NCBI GenBank assembly: GCA_030951065.1
Contig: JAUZQH010000020.1
Span: 1-8,554, forward strand
DNA from: Mariprofundus sp.
GTDB taxonomy: Bacteria; Pseudomonadota; Zetaproteobacteria; Mariprofundales; Mariprofundaceae
Direction: 5' to 3'
Length of the DNA: 8,554 bases
The translations under genes were made by a program, and so were the position numbers. Numbering within the stretch: the stretch's first letter is position 1; every line of letters begins with the position of its first letter. The notes beneath the pieces are model-generated. The model searched no databases and was not told where the DNA came from. It worked only from the letters and a program-made list of their open reading frames with translations. Positions 7,464-8,554 of this stretch are shown here, piece after piece.

Positions 7464-7507
7464 GTCCGGAGTGAATCAGGAGGGAGGGGAGGGAGACCAC
7501 TCCGGAC
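7464..7507. repeat. Inverted repeat with a 24-nt G-rich (minus strand C-rich) loop
   Basis: GTCCGGAGTG (7464-7473) and CACTCCGGAC (7498-7507) are exact 10-bp complements. The loop holds G-runs of 2, 3, 4 and 3 separated by single A residues (7479-7493). On the plus strand this could form a G-quadruplex. On the minus strand the RNA loop would carry repeated CUCC/CCUCC, complementary to Shine-Dalgarno sequences. It lies about 30 bp upstream of the intrinsic terminator in the leftward direction. Confidence 0.6.
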
Positions 7508-7551
7508 AACGCGTACATTGGACAGGCGCGATTAGGAAGATATGAATCAAC

Positions 7552-7569
7552 CATGAAAACGTTTTCATG
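7552..7569. promoter_or_regulatory. 18-bp perfect palindrome, possible repressor operator
   Basis: CATGAAAACGTTTTCATG is fully self-complementary, with a central CG flanked by AT-rich arms. This resembles operators of LacI/GalR-family regulators, whose half-sites meet at a central CG. It is isolated in the gap between the transferase gene and gmd. No regulator gene is in the window, so the assignment is tentative. Confidence 0.4.
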
Positions 7570-7653
7570 CGATCTGAATCATTGTTTCCGCCCATGCATC
7601 CAACACCGTATGGCTACCCTTCAGGTGTTTGTTTGGCACCCGACAGACTCTGC

Positions 7654-7702
7654 CCTCGCTACTCAGTCCTCAGTACTTTCCACCTGCTACTTTCCTCTGT
7701 CT
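7654..7702. repeat. Seven in-phase 7-bp units following the transferase stop codon
   Basis: Seven consecutive units run in one phase: CCTCGCT (7654), ACTCAGT (7661), CCTCAGT (7668), ACTTTCC (7675), ACCTGCT (7682), ACTTTCC (7689) and TCTGTCT (7696). ACTTTCC occurs twice, and the CCTCAGT and ACTCAGT units recur at 7323-7350. The array ends exactly at the transferase stop codon (7704-7702). The periodicity is seen directly; its function is unknown. Confidence 0.6.
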
Positions 7703-8554
7703 CAGTATTGAAACATCCCGCGCATGGACACCAGCACAAGCATACCAATCAGAGCCAGCGCCATTTTCTTGTTTCGATGCGGCTGATGCTTGATTACCAG
7801 CTTCATCGCAACCAGCACCGGAATAGCGCCCAGGCAGGCAAGTTTTGCGGCGTTGAGCACCGGTTCCGGCACCTCAATGGCCGGTAAAACCACATAGGGA
7901 ACAAACCATGCAATGAAAATAAGCAGCAACTCAAAACTCGAAGTCAGTAACACTTCACCATGTCGTTTGTATCTGAGTTTTATAAAGGCCCATACCATCA
8001 GCAGGCCGCCAAATACAAAAATGTATTCATTCAGATTGAGAAACTGGTAAGAGGATATATTCCAGGCATATAAAATAATGAATGCACTCAGATAGAACAG
8101 GCCGTATATAATATTCAGGCCCTCACCCTGGTTTTTCCACGGGAAAGCAACGGCAACAAAAAAGGCCAGGCCCAGGGACAGTTTACTGATATTGGCCGGA
8201 ATCACATCGGCGATAAACAAGGGCAGGCAAAGACCTGCAACAATCACATAAGGAAAAACCTTCATGCTAAGCCCTATCAAATGAGCCAGTGTTCTACTGG
8301 CTTCACTGGCTTCACTGGCTTCACTGGCTTCACTGGATGATGGCACACCGGAATATTTTTTCTCGTATAGCGTTAACAGGGCATAGAGCAATCCCGATAG
8401 CACCAGAGCATTGGCAAACTGCCAATACTCCGGCATATGTCTAACCGCGATGGCAAGTCCACCAAAGGCAATGACCCATGCATAAAGGACGGTGACAACA
8501 ACCGGATGAGGCAGATGCAATGCAAGCAGACGGTGATGCAGATGCGTTTTGTCG
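7702..8554 (-). CDS. WecA/MraY-family polyprenyl-phosphate sugar-1-phosphate transferase (C-terminal part, start outside window)
   Basis: Probably the initiating enzyme of a surface polysaccharide: this family joins a sugar-1-phosphate from a UDP-sugar (often UDP-GlcNAc) to undecaprenyl phosphate in the inner membrane. The 283 visible residues are open from the right edge to a TGA at 7702. They begin DKTHLHHRLL, the HxHHRL motif of the last cytoplasmic loop in WecA-like proteins, so a catalytic N-terminal half should lie beyond 8554. An internal ATG at 8520 would cut this motif and is not the start. After two membrane segments comes a short linker containing a SEA repeat, then about seven more hydrophobic segments to the C-terminus. 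This tail is longer than in WecA. It may be a fused membrane module of unknown role. The substrate cannot be told from this part. Confidence 0.8.
   Translation of the reverse strand, partial: DKTHLHHRLLALHLPHPVVVTVLYAWVIAFGGLAIAVRHMPEYWQFANALVLSGLLYALLTLYEKKYSGVPSSSEASEASEASEASRTLAHLIGLSMKVFPYVIVAGLCLPLFIADVIPANISKLSLGLAFFVAVAFPWKNQGEGLNIIYGLFYLSAFIILYAWNISSYQFLNLNEYIFVFGGLLMVWAFIKLRYKRHGEVLLTSSFELLLIFIAWFVPYVVLPAIEVPEPVLNAAKLACLGAIPVLVAMKLVIKHQPHRNKKMALALIGMLVLVSMRGMFQY
8296..8336. repeat. 9-bp tandem repeat encoding (Ser-Glu-Ala)n
   Basis: ACTGGCTTC is repeated four times exactly (8296-8331), followed by a partial fifth copy. On the minus strand the transferase gene reads SEASEASEASEAS in an acidic linker between membrane segments. 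Because the unit is 9 bp, gain or loss of copies by slippage would change linker length without shifting the frame. Confidence 0.9.

Noticed and set aside
7342..7554. 70-residue minus-strand open frame between the transferase gene and gmd
   Set aside because: It runs through the hairpin, the intrinsic terminator and part of the 7-bp repeats, so translation of it is not credible.

Overview
The window looks like chromosomal DNA of a proteobacterium (Pseudomonadota). The evidence is the tRNA-Thr/Tyr/Gly/Thr-tuf gene order, proteobacterial-type EF-Tu, CoaD, MtnA, Gmd and GDP-L-fucose synthase proteins, and a base composition near 50 % GC. The class cannot be fixed from this sequence alone. Every intact gene lies on the minus strand. 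The only plus-strand gene trace is a broken relic.

Right to left, in the direction of transcription, the window opens with a surface-polysaccharide segment (8554-4447). It holds the C-terminal part of a WecA/MraY-family polyprenyl-phosphate sugar-1-phosphate transferase, then a 534-bp gene-free stretch, gmd, a small four-helix-bundle protein of the 23S rRNA intervening-sequence (S23/IVP) family, and fcl. Gmd and Fcl together turn GDP-mannose into GDP-L-fucose, so the locus probably builds a fucose-containing O-antigen, capsule or exopolysaccharide. The 534-bp stretch (7168-7701) holds a possible sigma-54 promoter for gmd, a strong intrinsic terminator, a hairpin with a G-rich/C-rich loop, an 18-bp perfect palindrome and two blocks of degenerate 7-bp repeats.

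The middle (4446-2421) holds a 292-bp palindromic MITE-like element, then mtnA (methionine salvage) and coaD (coenzyme A synthesis). Next comes a decayed, internally deleted zeta-toxin-family kinase gene on the plus strand (2117-2357).

The left part (1986-1) is a translation operon. A strong stable-RNA promoter drives tRNA-Thr(TGT), tRNA-Tyr(GTA), tRNA-Gly(TCC), tRNA-Thr(GGT), tuf, and then rpsJ, which is cut by the window edge. In most proteobacteria this tRNA-tuf unit is followed by secE-nusG, and rpsJ follows the other tuf copy. The join seen here is therefore either a real rearrangement between tuf copies or an assembly join through them.

The least explained signal is a family of degenerate 7-bp-periodic repeats of GTGATTT / GAGGACT type. 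They flank the S23/IVP gene in inverted orientation, fill intergenic space from the stop codons of gmd and the transferase gene, and appear inside the fcl coding region at its N-terminus and within an insert.
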